DNA of 64,000 nucleotides from Dastarcus helophoroides (taxonomy: Eukaryota; Arthropoda; Insecta; Coleoptera; Bothrideridae). The notes beneath the pieces are model-generated. The model made no database searches. It was not told the DNA's origin and worked only from the letters and a program-made list of their open reading frames with translations. This document shows, one piece after another, positions 33,501 to 45,800 of this stretch; positions within the stretch are counted from its first letter, which is position 1, and the number at the start of each line of letters is the position of its first letter. A program made the position numbers and the translations under genes. The DNA lies in assembly GCA_028583605.1 (NCBI GenBank), contig CM053331.1:374501-438500 (forward strand). The letters are read 5' to 3'.

Positions 33501-36500
33501 AATTTGTAACCGATATAATCGAGTGATTCCCAGTTTTGCGTGTGAGGCATGCAGCATATTAATTAGTAGCGCAGTAATTGGCACTTTGGCAGCTTATTTT
33601 TCGACAAATCTTTCTCTTTCCCCACTCTAACGATCTAAATTTCTCCGCCAGGGCTACCTCAAGAGCTTGGGCAAGGCCCGTACCGCCGAAGTCAAACGCG
33701 ACGCCCGAATCGGCGAAGCCGAGGCCAAATGCGACGCCACCATCAAACAAGCCATCGCCGAAGAGCAACGCATGGCTTCGGTGTTCCTCAACGACACGGA
33801 AATCGCCAAAGCTCGACGCGATTTCGAATTGAAAAAAGCCGCCTACGACGTCGAAGTTCAAACCAAAAGCGCCGAAGCCGAGATGGCTTACGAACTACAA
33901 GCCGCCAAAACCAAACAGAGGATCAAAGAGGAACAGATGCAGATTCAAGTGGTGGAGAGGACCCAACAGATAGCCGTGCAAGAGCAGGAGATTATTAGGA
34001 GGGAGAGGGAGTTGGCGGCCACCGTCGCTCGACCGGCCGAAGCCGAAAAATTCAGATTGGAACGGTTGGCCGAAGCGAATCAGAAGAGGATCCTTTTGGA
34101 GGCGGAGGCGGAAGCTGAGGCTCTCAGGTTGAAAGGTGAGGCTGAGGCTTTTGCTATCGAGGCGAAGGCCAAAGCCGAGGCAGAGCAGATGGCCAAGAAG
34201 GCCGAAGCTTGGAAGGAATACAAACAGGCCGCTATGATCGATATGTTTTTGGATGTTTTGCCAAAGGTGATTTTTTTTCTACTTATATCAATCCTTGAAA
34301 ACGAGAATTCTGTCCCAAATAGTCTCGTAATTAAAAGTGTTTTCTTGTGCCTCACATCTCTTGAGTACGGCATTCAAAATTGAGAAAACTATTGTCTTGT
34401 ATCACTTCAGAGAATAGCATTCCAATTAAGACGACTTTTTTATCAAAATTCCCTTTTAGTTTTTTACATATTGTTGCGCGCTATCGGTTCGAATGATTAC
34501 ACATGACGACCGCCTTATATAGTTCTCGCTTCCGGGTTTTAGAAAAATTCAGCAGATAAAGCTTATCGTTTACCGAAATTTCTGAAACGCTTTTCCGCAG
34601 TTTGCTTCATTATCGTGGCCGCTTTCCCTTATCAAATTTTCTAGAAACTTTGCTTACATACTAAGTTCTTTAATTTACATTTCGTTACACTATACTGGAT
34701 ATTTTTTAGCTTTATTTGATGGTTTATATATTTATTGTTTGAATCTTACTTTGAGTCATAATAATTTTCAATTATTATTAGTTCTCTGTTTCAACTTGAA
34801 ATGTCACAATTATCATTTTTTTAATTTGTAATTCTGGCCTCAACAAGTAGACCTAAAATGAAATTAAAAAGCTATCAATTTAGAAAAAATAATTAAATAA
34901 TCAGAAAAGAAAAATTTTAGATATTATTGTCTAAATTTCGAAAGTTACTTTTATAAATAGTGTCGACGTTTTCTTGTGCCTTATATCTCTTGAGTATGGC
35001 ATTCAAAATTCGGAAAACTTGTTTTATATCACTTGAGAGAATGGCAGTCAAAATTGAGACAAATTTTTTATCAAAATTCCCTTTCAGTTTTTTACATAAC
35101 TGATATTTTTTTGCGTTACTTATTGGTTCATGTGTTTATTGTTATAATCTTACTTTTAAGTTCAGTGGCGGCTGGCGTATAGGCACTGTGGAACTGCAGC
35201 ACCCCCAAATTCCCTTACGAGTTTTTTTTCTCATAATTTTCTGAATACTTTTCATTACACAATTTTTTGTAGAAATTTTAAATTTTCTCTGATTACTTTT
35301 TATAGAAATTTTAGGTTTCTTTCACGAATTTTTGGTGGAACGGACTGCTCCTTGGTTATCTTTAAAAATTGAAATACAGAAGTTGTCTCCTGAAACCAAG
35401 AAAGGTTAATCTTTGTTGATTTCAGGGGGCAACTTCTGTATTTCAATTTTTCTTTCACAAAGTTACGATATTTAAAACCCTATTTTATTTTTAATTTTGA
35501 TCAAAATCACATTTTCAAAAACTAGTTTTTGTAAAAGTTTTGAGGAAAAAATGAATATTTTGAGCAAGAATTAAAATGTTTAAAAAAAACTCAAATTTCT
35601 TTGAAAATGTCAACATTTTGAGAAAATAATTACAATTTCAAGAAAAATTTAAATATAACTCATTTCGCATTTTACTATTTCTCTACAAAATATTATTATT
35701 ATTATTATTATTATTAAGTATTTTCGAATTTTTACATCAAATCTCATTTTGTATAAAAATTGTGAGCTTTTTTCAGATATTTCGATTTTTTTTAGAAAAT
35801 TTTGATTTTTTCTGCAAAGTTTCCATTTTTCCTAAATATTTTATAAAAATAAATTTTCATGAAAATTTCCATTTTTCCTGAAAGTGTTATTCTTAGAATT
35901 TCTTCTAAAAATTCCAACTTCTTCAGATTTTTTTTTATGTTGCTTTAAAAATGTCAAGTTTTTTCACTACACTTTGACAACTTAAAGTTCATTTTATTTT
36001 GCAGTTTTGGCAAAAAATGTTTGGAAAAAACCCTGAAAGCTCTATAAAAATTTGAACATTTTGGGAAAAACAAAAAATTTCGACTTTTTTGTAAAGATAT
36101 TTCAATTTTTTTCCGAAATTCGATTTTGTTCCCTGCAAAATTTTGCTTTTTTTTCTTATAAAATTTGTGGTTTTCTCTAAACATTTTATACAAAGAATTT
36201 TTTTTGAAATTTCGACTTTACCTGAATATTTCGTCTTGAAAATATTTTTTCTTGTAGAAATTTTGATTCCTCTCTAATTTGTTTTGGAAATTTAAAAGCT
36301 TTTTAACGAAATTTTAACATTTTAAAGTTCATTTGATTTTGTAACTTTGATAAAAAACTGAAAATTATTAAGTATAAATTTAGGAAAAATAAACTTGAAA
36401 TCTGCATAAAAATAACGAAACTCTGGGAAAAATATTGAAATTTCAAGAAAAAATGACACTATTTGATATTTCTCTAAAAAATTACTACTAGTGTATGACC

Positions 36501-38560
36501 AAAGAAAATTCTGAATCAAAATTTCCAATTTTTTTAGAAATCTTAAATTTATTCTTGAAATTCACAAGTTCGAATTTAAAATTCAAATTTCGATAAAAAA
36601 AAGATCGAATTTTAAAAATTAAACTCAAAATTTCAAGAGAAAGCAAGTCGCAGCACCCCCATTAGTTTTGTCCACGAGCCGCCACTGTTTAAGTCATAAT
36701 AACTTTCAATTATTATTAGTTCTTTGTTTCAACTGGAAATGTCAAGATTATCTTTTTTTTATTTGTAATTCTGACCCCAAAAAGTAGATTTAAAATTAAA
36801 TTAAAAAGCCATCAATATAGAAAAAATAATTAAATAATTAGAAAAGAGAAATTTCAGAGATTATTGTCGAAATTTCGAAAAATACTGACATTTTGATATC
36901 AACATTTTGTTTTAGTTTACATTATAAATTTCAAGAGGAAAGGTTTGAATCAAGAAGATTAAAATTATTTAAAAATTGAAATACAGAACTTGTCCTCTGA
37001 CACCAAAAAAGATTAAAAAACACAACAAACGTTGCTCTAAGGCGTTTCGACAGCCAAGCTGTCATCTTCAGAGAGATACTTCTGTATTTTAATTTTTGAA
37101 GATAACCAAGGACCAGTCCGTTCCACCAAAAAATTATTTATAAAAAACTTAAAACATTCAAGTATGTTTAACGTTTTAATTTTTTGACAATTCATATTCA
37201 AATTTTACTTTTTTCTGAAAACTTTGGCTCTCTATTCAATATTTCAGTTTTATTCTAGAAACTTTTCTATGAAATTCAGAGTTTAATCTTGTAATGTTTA
37301 ATTTTTTTCTAGAATTTTTTTTTAGAAGTTACTGGTTGGATATACCAACCAAGATCTAACAAGATCAAGACCGGTTTTTGGTTTTCAAAGTCTGAATCTA
37401 ATAAATGTTCAAACCTTGGTCTGTGCATTCAAAGAAATTTAGAGTTTAATCTTATAATGTCTAGTTTTTTTTTTATAAACTTTTATTTTTGTTTTAAATT
37501 CTGACTTTTTGTTCTAAAATCCTTCATTTACACTTTCGATTAACACTTTTTTTTATAAAACTTCGACTTAAAATTCAAAATATTGTCTTCTTCAAGCATA
37601 CAGCTTGTAATTTAGAAATAAATTAATATTTCCAGACCTGGTTTCGCTACCGATCACAACAAATATTTATAGAGACATTGTTGAATTTTTAATATCTTTA
37701 TCGTTACGAGAGTTTATTTATGAATGTTGAAAAATTTCACACGTAAGTGTGTAAGTAATTTTGTTGTGTGTACATCTTCTTAGTTATTGTTTACTTTAAG
37801 AAATAATTAAGACATTTGATTAAATTTTTACGATTAGTGAAATGTATCAATTCGTCAATTGACAGACTTTTTAAATTTCGACTTTTTGTTCTAAAATTCT
37901 GCATTTACACTTTCGATTAACACTTTTTTCTAAAACTTCAATTTTGCATTCCAAAATTTGTCTTCTCTTCAAGGGTACAGTTTGACATTTTTGAGTAAAG
38001 TCAATATTTCCAGAAGGAAGTGTTTTTCTTAAACTGATGTGATACGTCTCTTTAGTTGTTTACTCCAAGAAATAATTAAGCTTTTTGTGATTAAATTTTT
38101 ACGATTAGTGATATACTGCATTAAAAAAAAATAAAAATTGTTTAGTTGTTTACTCTAAGAAATAATTAAGGTTTTTGTGATTAAATTTTTACGATTAGTG
38201 ATATACTGCATTAAAAAAAAATGCTGTTTAGTTGTTAGTTGTTTACTCTAAGAAATAATTAAGGCTTTTGTGATTAAATTCTTATTAGTGATATGCTGCA
38301 TTAAAAAAAAAATTCGTTTCTAGGTCGCAGCTGAAGTGGCAGCGCCTCTGTCGCAAGCGAAGAAGGTCACGATGGTGTCTACCGGTTCTGGGGAAGTTGG
38401 TGCGGCCAAGCTAACAGGCGAAGTCCTAGACATCGTCAACAGGGTGCCTGATCTGGTCAAATCCATGACTGGCGTGGACATAGCCAAGGTAACAAAGATA
38501 CATCACCTTCGACATCCATTAACTTGACAAATTTCGTTTCAGTCCGTCCATTCCGCATAG
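30554..38560 (+). CDS. Flo1: Flotillin-1 paralogue, copy B (7 exons, 426 aa)
   Basis: Coding exons: 30554-30605, 32215-32290, 32342-32432, 32485-32748, 33652-34266, 38324-38488 and 38543-38560 (stop TAG). All introns are GT-AG. The joined frame is open, 426 aa, with every exon the same length and phase as in copies A and C. The start [20 protein letters not shown] and the end GVDIAKSVHSA fit insect flotillin-1. SPFH domain residues 1-161, coiled-coil EA-repeat domain 162-366, C-terminal oligomerisation tail 367-426. Of the three it looks the most conventional ([40 protein letters not shown]) and may be the one keeping the ancestral role. Introns 4 and 5 are clearly homologous to those of copy A. 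Intron 5 has grown to 4.1 kb by an internal duplication and a hAT-like insertion. A canonical AATAAA lies 234 nt after the stop. Confidence 0.95.
30859..30881. repeat. Short perfect palindrome in intron 1 of copy B
   Basis: CCATATACTTA and TAAGTATATGG are exact complements separated by a single base. Two tandem copies of ATAAGAATGTAGGGATT lie just before. Possibly a recombination scar; no known site matches. Confidence 0.8.
31280..31720. repeat. Low-complexity tandem words in intron 1 of copy B
   Basis: The word AAAGCGAGTTTTTTGGAATT repeats four times at about 30-bp spacing (31364-31470). A two-copy ATACGAATTTACATG repeat follows. It is of the same AT-rich low-complexity type as elsewhere in the window. 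Confidence 0.75.
34472..34689 (-). mobile_element. Solo LTR, family 2, 218 bp, intron 5 of copy B
   Basis: Its + strand limits are TGTTGCGCGCTATCGGTTCG and CATTTCGTTACA, so on the - strand it begins TGTAACG and ends GCGCGCAACA. It contains the TATATAAGGCGGTC promoter block. Flanks ATAT and CTAT suggest a 4-bp target duplication with one change. The element is orthologous to the one at 26224-26438. Confidence 0.8.
35163..36687. mobile_element. Non-autonomous hAT-like element, 1.5 kb, intron 5 of copy B
   Basis: The ends are CAGTGGCGGCTGGCG and AGCCGCCACTG, inverted repeats opening with the CAGNG typical of hAT transposons. Flanks TTTAAGTT and TTTAAGTC are an 8-bp target duplication with one change. 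The interior is degenerate AAATTTCGA-type low complexity plus a copy of the GGTGGAACGGACTG repeat (about 35334-35455). No transposase is visible. Confidence 0.85.
36966..37127. mobile_element. Dispersed repeat, GGTGGAACGGACTG family, intron 5 of copy B
   Basis: Begins AAAATTGAAATACAGAACTT, continues through AAAAAACACAACAAACGTTG and GCGTTTCGACAGCCAAGCTG, and ends with the inverted half AACCAAGGACCAGTCCGTTC. It is the same family as at 17150-17475. Confidence 0.75.
38045..38315. repeat. About 90-bp tandem repeat, three copies, before exon 6 of copy B
   Basis: Same words and arrangement as 27185-27445 of copy A. A further partial, diverged unit lies upstream at about 37780-37845. Confidence 0.85.
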
Positions 38561-38793
38561 ATCGTGGAAAACACGAAAATGCCATTTTCGTGTACTTGTA
38601 CTTGATGTGGTCGTCGTCGTGTACGCGTGAAATGCCTTAACAATGTTACCACTACCCTAGATGTCTATTTTTTCTATAGATGTGCATTCTTATTTTCTAA
38701 ATGATTAAGTTTTTAAATGTATGATTTAGTGACCTCATTTCTTATTTTTTTGTTAAATTCGTGAATTTATTTACAAGAACGTTTTATAATGTT

Positions 38794-38799
38794 AATAAA
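38794..38799 (+). promoter_or_regulatory. Poly(A) signal AATAAA of copy B
   Basis: AATAAA sits in the phrase AATGTTAATAAAATTATTTA, which is almost identical after copy C (62351-62356). Shared 3' ends between old paralogues support this as the functional signal. Confidence 0.7.
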
Positions 38800-39156
38800 A
38801 TTATTTACAAATGAAATGAAAATTCATTGTCTTCAATATTGAACAAAGAATTTTTTTTTGGCAGATATCTCTTAGGGTGGATTACAGTAGACATTTTATT
38901 CCGCACATTTCTCTTTGAAATAAGTGTCAACTATCCTGATAGAAGCTATCCAAGACTCTCGGAAGTCTCTGATACTTCTCTTGGGATAGTTAAGACTTCA
39001 TATATTTTATGTTATTTATTTTATCATATCATTGAAAATTAAATGTCCTTTAAATTAAATCTTTACTGGGAATTATTAACCTCATAATATTGAGCAGCTT
39101 TATAGTTTAGTAGCACATGATATGTTAGTAACAATTATAACATGGTAGTTACCTAT

Positions 39157-39297
39157 TCTTCATGGTAGACCCTTATTGACCGGAAATATTATGTTTTTTT
39201 TCAATTTATTTAACATTTCTTCGGCCCAGTCAACAAACCATAAAAATTTAAATATTTCCAAACTGGGCCGAAGAAATGTTAAATAAATTGAAAAAAA
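39157..39297. mobile_element. Small foldback retroposon with long target duplication
   Basis: The 141-bp insertion starts TCTTCATGGTAGACCCTTAT. It has inverted arms at about 39190-39228 and 39264-39300 (TTTATTTAACATTTCTTCGG against CCGAAGAAATGTTAAATAAA) and ends in an A-run. CATGGTAGTTACCTAT stands on both sides (39141-39156 and 39298-39313), so the target duplication is 14-16 bp. A second copy at 46481-46637 has a 9-bp duplication. Variable-length duplications and an A-rich end suggest copy-and-paste by reverse transcription rather than cut-and-paste. Confidence 0.7.
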
Positions 39298-39813
39298 CAT
39301 GGTAGTTACCTATCGTAATACCGTAAATACAAATTCATTTTAAAAGTTTGTTGATTTTGTATACCATCGTTGTCAATGATACGATAAAGCTTTGAATGCA
39401 ACTGGATTATAAGCGATTTAAACAATCTCGGACATGGCCAGACGACTGCTAACGCCTTGTCGCCTGACAACCTCCTCGATTATTAAAAATCGCATAATCT
39501 TGTTACATTAATAACTATAATGTGCCGTTACTGGTAATTACCACTATGAGATATCTGTTGCAGTTGCAACACATTTAACAGAACCCAGAAGCAAAACTAT
39601 AATAAGCATAAATAAGAAAATGAAGAATAATAAACAGTAATTGTGAAAGTTGAGCGAAAATACAAAATTTCATATTTCATTTATAGGGGTCGACTATTAA
39701 CGACACAGAATAATACACACGATTTCTCTATGAGACGCACGCTATTGAATTTTAGTCTGTCATTTAAAACTCGACTTCGCTTCAAGTCAAGTTTCTATTA
39801 GAGTCTTAAAAAT

Positions 39814-42800
39814 ATGTGGGGAGGAACTGTAACATGCGGCCCCAACGAAGCGCTCGTGGTTTCTGGTAAGTACAAAGAATTGCACACGAAATGTTGAGCA
39901 AATTACAAATAGGAGCTACACAAGAATGGCTTTACTTCGGGAGTAAAACTGTTTTAATAAATTTTTAGCTTAAGGCGAACATTCGAGCTTAAAATTAAAA
40001 TCATGATATGGAAGTGAAAGTTCGAAGGATTGTTTTTATATAAATTTCGATCTTTTTTTGAAATGTCAATTTTAAATGTTTAAATTCAAAATTTCAAAAA
40101 ATTTAAATTATTTTTTTTGATGGAACAGACCAAGGTTTGAGGAGACAAGATTTGTATTTCAATTTCTGAAATATATTTTTAAAAATCTTAAAATTATAAC
40201 TTTTATTTTTTTTAGAAACTTAGAAGATGAATATTCTATATCCTCTGTAATTTATTTGCGAAGTATTCACATTTTTATGCAGTTTATTGGCTTTTTCTTC
40301 GCCGGTCACTCCTTTCACAATCCTAAATTTTAGAGAATAACACTGCCCGAAACGTTAAAATTTTGAATAATCTTGTTATTTATTTTTTACGTCATTTGAA
40401 TTTTAATATAGTTTTAAGTGTTTTTCAGTGTTGAGTCCCAAACAGCGATTGACAAACCAAGATCCAACGCAATCGCTGTTTGCGGCAATCTAAAACAGAT
40501 TGCCATTCCTTAATAGAAAGTACTGAAATTTAGGATTGTGAAAGGAGTGACCGGCGAAGAAAAAGCCAATAAACTGCATAAAAATATGAATATTCTAGTT
40601 ATTATCAGAAGAACTTTCCAATTTAAATTTTAAACCAAAATAATTCCAATTTTTGATATTCTGGACTTATTTCTGATTTTCGACTTTTTTATCTATAAGT
40701 TAAATTTTGGTTTATAAATTTTGCAAGGAATTTCGAGGAAATAATATAAGTTAAAATATCTTAGAATTTCGAATCTAAGAAATTTCATTTTTCCAAAAAA
40801 TTTCGATTTTAATCTCGACTTTCGTTTTTTTCATTAAATGTTGGGCCACATTTCGCAGATCAGAAGTTGAAATTATGAAAAAAAGAGCGGACAATTTGAT
40901 TTCTAAGACATTAAAATTGGGAATTGCGTTTTTTTATCAGATAACAGTATCTTAAGTTAAAATTTCTAATCATTTGTTCTAAAACTTTGATGAAACGTTC
41001 AAAATTTATATTTAAACTCGGTTCCCCACAATTTTAATTCTAAGGTTTCGTGTCGTTTTGTAGATTTCGAATTTTAATTTGAAATGTTTTATATTTTATT
41101 AGAAATTTTGTTTATAACTTAAGGTTTTCGTCAGTGGCGGTTGGTGACTTTTTGATAGGGGGTGCGCAGATGCTAAAATATTAGTAGTTAAGAGTTTAGG
41201 TGACTCCAGTGCCATAGCAAGGTATTAAATTTAAGAGAAACAAAAGTGATACAAAAGCTGTGATATTTAATAGTATTTTTACGAATTAAATTTAACATTT
41301 TGTAACCTCCAAAATATTTTTGGATTATCATCTCTAAATTATTTTCATCGAGTACAAAAAAAAACATTATCGGCATTTCTGAGCTTAATTAAAATTGCTT
41401 GCTTTTATAGGAATAAAATTATATTACTTTTTCATGAAAACTGCCTTTGAAAATAAAATATGTTTTATTACAAAGTTCTCATTAAACTACAAAAGCACAA
41501 AAAAAATATTGTTTTAAACAAAATCCGCTCTATGATCTTTTAAAAAATTAAAGTGTTCATTACTTTCTCATCAAAATTGTTTAAATCCAAATTTACAAAT
41601 TAATAATTAGAGCCTGGAATGGGTGCTGCTATCTCGTTGTGAATAGCGGTACTATTGGCAGTTAGGCCTGTAAGCGGCACAATTAGCAATCGCAATCAAA
41701 TCAGCCGGCATCTATGCATTTAGCATCATAAACCGTAAATACACACTCCAAACTCTGACTCGTACTCACCATTTGGCAATATCGCATAAGCGCGGAGCGG
41801 CGTACCCCGGGCTAGCTTTAACGTGGCGTTCTGTAATTTATTTCTCCGTATCCCGTGGAGGCCGATGATAGGTATCGCACGGCAGCCACGCTAGGTGCAT
41901 AGTTCTGCGCGCACCATATTATAATATTTAATATAATGGAATCAAACGTTTGCTTACTTTATTCCAAGTCACTCATAAGGATTATTAGTTAGTTAATATA
42001 TCATTATTTTGTGTTTAAAAATGTGATAAATCCAAGTCTTTTACATTAAACAGAAAAGAATAGATCGCTCATTTAACGAGGAGCGCGCGCTCTTGCGCTC
42101 TTTAAGACCAGCCGCCACTGGTTTTCGTGTAAATTCTTTTCTTAAAAATCCATATTTAAGCTTGAAATGTTTAAGCCTAAAATCTCAGCTATTTTAAAAT
42201 TAAATTTCTCGTTTCGACTTTATTAGTTTTCCAGTTGAAACATGCAACGTTTCTTTTTTTCTAATCCATTTCCTAATCTCGATTTTGATCAAGAAATTTC
42301 AACTTTTTTCGTCAAATATGTCTGGTTTAAATACGAAATTTTGTGTGTAAACTCTGAACTAGTTTTGAAATTTAAAACGTTGGGAAAATAGTGTAAAATT
42401 TCAAACAAAAATTAAATTTCGAGTCAGGGGTGGCGAGCAGGGCAACCGCCCGGGGCCTCGCTCTTGCAAGGGGCCTCGTACGCTCGTGCACCAGTGCTAA
42501 TTATTCTAATGTTCATTTGAATTTCGCACCATACGCCACGCATTATAAAACTCGACTTGCTGCTCTCTTATGTGGTAGTTATCGTGCTGATATCTGTCTC
42601 ATTCACTCCAATTAATGCTTGTTTCCTTCTCTTTTACATTATCAAAATTTCGTATCAATGCCACAAGTGCTGCCAACTGCTAGGGCTAAACAAAACCTGA
42701 TCGTACTCCATTTTCCTCATTTTTACGATTTAGGGAATTCCCATGTTTCATTTCATCTGCGATCGAGTCAACTGCGATCGAATTATGCTTTTATATTGGA

Positions 42801-45800
42801 GCAGCCGTTTCCATTGCACAATATTTATCTTTAAAAAAATAATAATATTAGATCTTAGGTAAATGACGTAACATAATTAATTCCTATGGGAAAGAGTAAA
42901 TCAGTAATAAGCTAATTGTAATTTTATTAACTATTTTTATGTGAAAAAGACACAAGATCGGTTTTCAGCTAGGGATGCACAATATTTTTAAAATATCGAT
43001 ACTCGATTCAATTGATAACATCGAAAAAGATATATCGATATTGTTACGGGCTTATCGGTTCGATTGATTACACTTATCGAATAAGACCCACTTTATTACT
43101 GAACTTAACAATTTACAATTAACTCACTTCTACTAACTCTCTAATTGCACTGATTCTGACTGACTCGAGGGAAAGCTGACCGCCTTTTTATAGTTTTGGC
43201 CCCCGGCTTCCAGAATTTTCGGCAGATAAGGCTTATCGTTTGCCGAAATTTCTGGAATGCTTATCTGCCGTTTGTTTCGTTATCGCGGCCGCTTTCCCCT
43301 TATCAGAACCTTCTAGAGGAAACTTTTTTTTTATTTACTAAATTATACAATTCTAATCTAAATTCTATTACATCTATTTACATTGCGTTACACTATGTTT
43401 CGATACATCGGTAAATTTATTCGATATTCTATGTATCATATGAATTCAATCTCATTCGGCAGGACTTCTCAACCAACGTTGTGCGCCTCTCATAATTTCG
43501 CTTTTTTCAAAATTTCAACTTTTTAAGACAAACTTTTACTTATTTTAAGTTATCGACTTTTTAAAAATGTTGACTTTTTCTAAATACGACATTTAATAAA
43601 AAACTTTAGCTTCTGTTTAAAACTTCGGTTTTTGTTTAATTAAATTTCTAAAATTACAACTATTTATTTATAAACATTTTAGTTTTTCCATTTTGTTCAA
43701 AAATGTCGAGCTTTTTAGAAGGTTGAAATATTTTTACGATCTATTTTTAAAATTTTATTTCAGAATTAGGAATTCTTTTTCCAGAATTTGCTTTTTTAAG
43801 ATTTATCGCTTTTTCTCAAATTTCGATGTTTTTTCAAACTTTATACTTTTTTAAAATCTCGACCTCGATTTTTATAAGCTGCGATCTTTTCGAAAATATC
43901 GACTTTTTTAAACATTTTGAAATGACAGAAATTTAAATTTTTTCGAAATTTTCGATTTTTTTTGTTGAAAATCTCAACTATTGATGATTTCGACATTTTT
44001 TTTAAAATTCTCGATTGTTTTTTTCAGTTCCAGACATTTTTCAAAGTTTAGAATTTCTTTGAAAATCCCTATGATTCAATATTCCATTTTTTAATTAAAC
44101 TTTGAAAAAATGTCGACTTTTTTTAGCAAATTTCGATTTTCTCAAACTTTTTTTCGACTTTTTTTGAAACTTACTACTTTCTTTTGAAAACTTCCATTTT
44201 TTTGAAAATTGTAAACGTTTATATTAAAATTTCTAGATTTTTCGAAATTTTGACCTCTGTTTCCAAAGTTTCGCATTTTTTTAAAATGTTGATTTATAAA
44301 AAATGGTATTTGACCAAATTTTAAGTTTTTTGAAAATTTGTAATTTTTTGCAAAATATTTCTTGAAACATTTTTTTAATTTCGTATATTTTTGAAAATTT
44401 TCCCATTTTATCATTTTTTTGTTGAAAGTTTTGACTTACGTGTTTCTAAAATCAAAAATTTCGATTTTTAAAATTGTGCGAAGCTTTAAAACAAATTTTG
44501 GTTTGGTGGAACGGACTGGTCCTTGGTTATCTTTAAAAATTGAAGTACAGAACTTGCCTACCTGAAACCAATAAAGATTAAAAAACACAACAACGCGTTC
44601 CGACAGCCAAGCTGTCATCTTCAGAGAGAAACTGAACATATTTTGCAAAAAAACTTGCAGTTTATGTACAAATAAATTGTAAAAATTTAAATTTTAATCT
44701 CAAATTTTCCCATTTCATCATTTTTTTGTTGAAAGTTTTGACTTACGCGTTTCTAAAATCGCCTTTTTGAGTTTTTTTTCTCAATTTTCAATATTTTGAT
44801 TTTTTAAACTTATTTGAATTTCTTTTCAGAATTTCGACCGATATTTTTTAAACAATTAATTTTATAATATTTCGACGTTTCTCAAAATTTTCTTTAAAAT
44901 TTCTACTTTTTCAAATTTTTACTTCTTTAAAAAATTTGACTTTTTTAAAAGTTGCGAAATTTTTTGCAAATTCGTCTATTTTTTCAAAATGATGAGAATG
45001 ATGAAAATTTTGGTGTTATTTTGTTTTTTGAAAACTTAGTTTTTTTAAATTGCGTGGATTTTTCAAGACTGACTTCGGGAAATTTTTATTTTTTTTTTCA
45101 AAATTTCACTTTTTTAACATTTTTCACTGTTTTATATTTCGACTTTTTTAAAAATTAAATTTAAATATTTTCCAAACATCAATTTTTTTTTAAATGTTGA
45201 TTTTTTGAAAATTTTTACTTTTTATAAAAATGTCAAATTAAGTCGAATTTCAAAATAAGTCGAAATGTTAAAGTAAGTGGAAATTCCCGACACAGTCGAA
45301 ATTTCCACAAAGGTCAAAATTTTGAATAATGTCGAAGCTTTTATAGACAGTCGAAATTTTCAAAATATTTTAAAAAAGTCTAAATTTTGGAAAATTGTGT
45401 GGAAAAAATTTTAAAGCGAAGGTTTTGAAAAAGTCGAAAATTTGATCGAAAATTTAAAACTTGGAAATAAAATCGGATATATAGAAATTTATTTAAAAAA
45501 ATCGATATTTCGATTTTTTCAGAGAAGTTGAAATTTAAGAAACTGGAAATTAAAAAAATTGAAATGTTTCACGTCAAACGTTTCAAAAAGGTGAAATTCG
45601 AAATTTTCAGTTAGAGTGGACGTTTTCAAAGTGGGTAAAATTTTGAAAAAATTATGAAATTTTCGTAAAAGTCGAAACTTTGAAAAAGAGTCGAAATTTT
45701 AAAATTTTATTATGATTTAATCGATGAATTTGGCCTTAAAAAAGCCACATACATCATTTCTGAATCCCGGATTCTTTTAAAATATTAATGTACCTTAATT

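Larger units (their letters stand above)
34330..36895. repeat. Internal duplication of intron 5 of copy B (second copy has the LTR-empty site)
   Basis: The sequence at about 34335-34940 (GTTTTCTTGTGCCTCACATC, TTGAGTACGGCATTCAAAAT, AGAGAATAGCATTCC, TTTTTTACATA, TTTGAGTCATAATAA) is repeated at about 34968-36890 (GTTTTCTTGTGCCTTATATC, TTGAGTATGGCATTCAAAAT and so on). The first copy carries the family 2 LTR between TTTTTTACATAT and CTATACTGGATAT. The second copy reads TTTTTTACATAACTGATAT with no LTR, but carries the hAT-like element at 35163-36687 instead. Copy A has only one version of this region. Confidence 0.8.

Noticed and set aside
33559..34373. Several overlapping frames on both strands across copy B exon 5
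   Set aside because: Shadows of the true frame, which continues through splice sites and matches flotillin.
17704..38560. Copies A and B as a misassembled pair of alleles
   Set aside because: Not excluded, but coding divergence of several percent, wholly different first introns, different 3' ends and separate insertions make true tandem duplicates more likely; long reads would decide.
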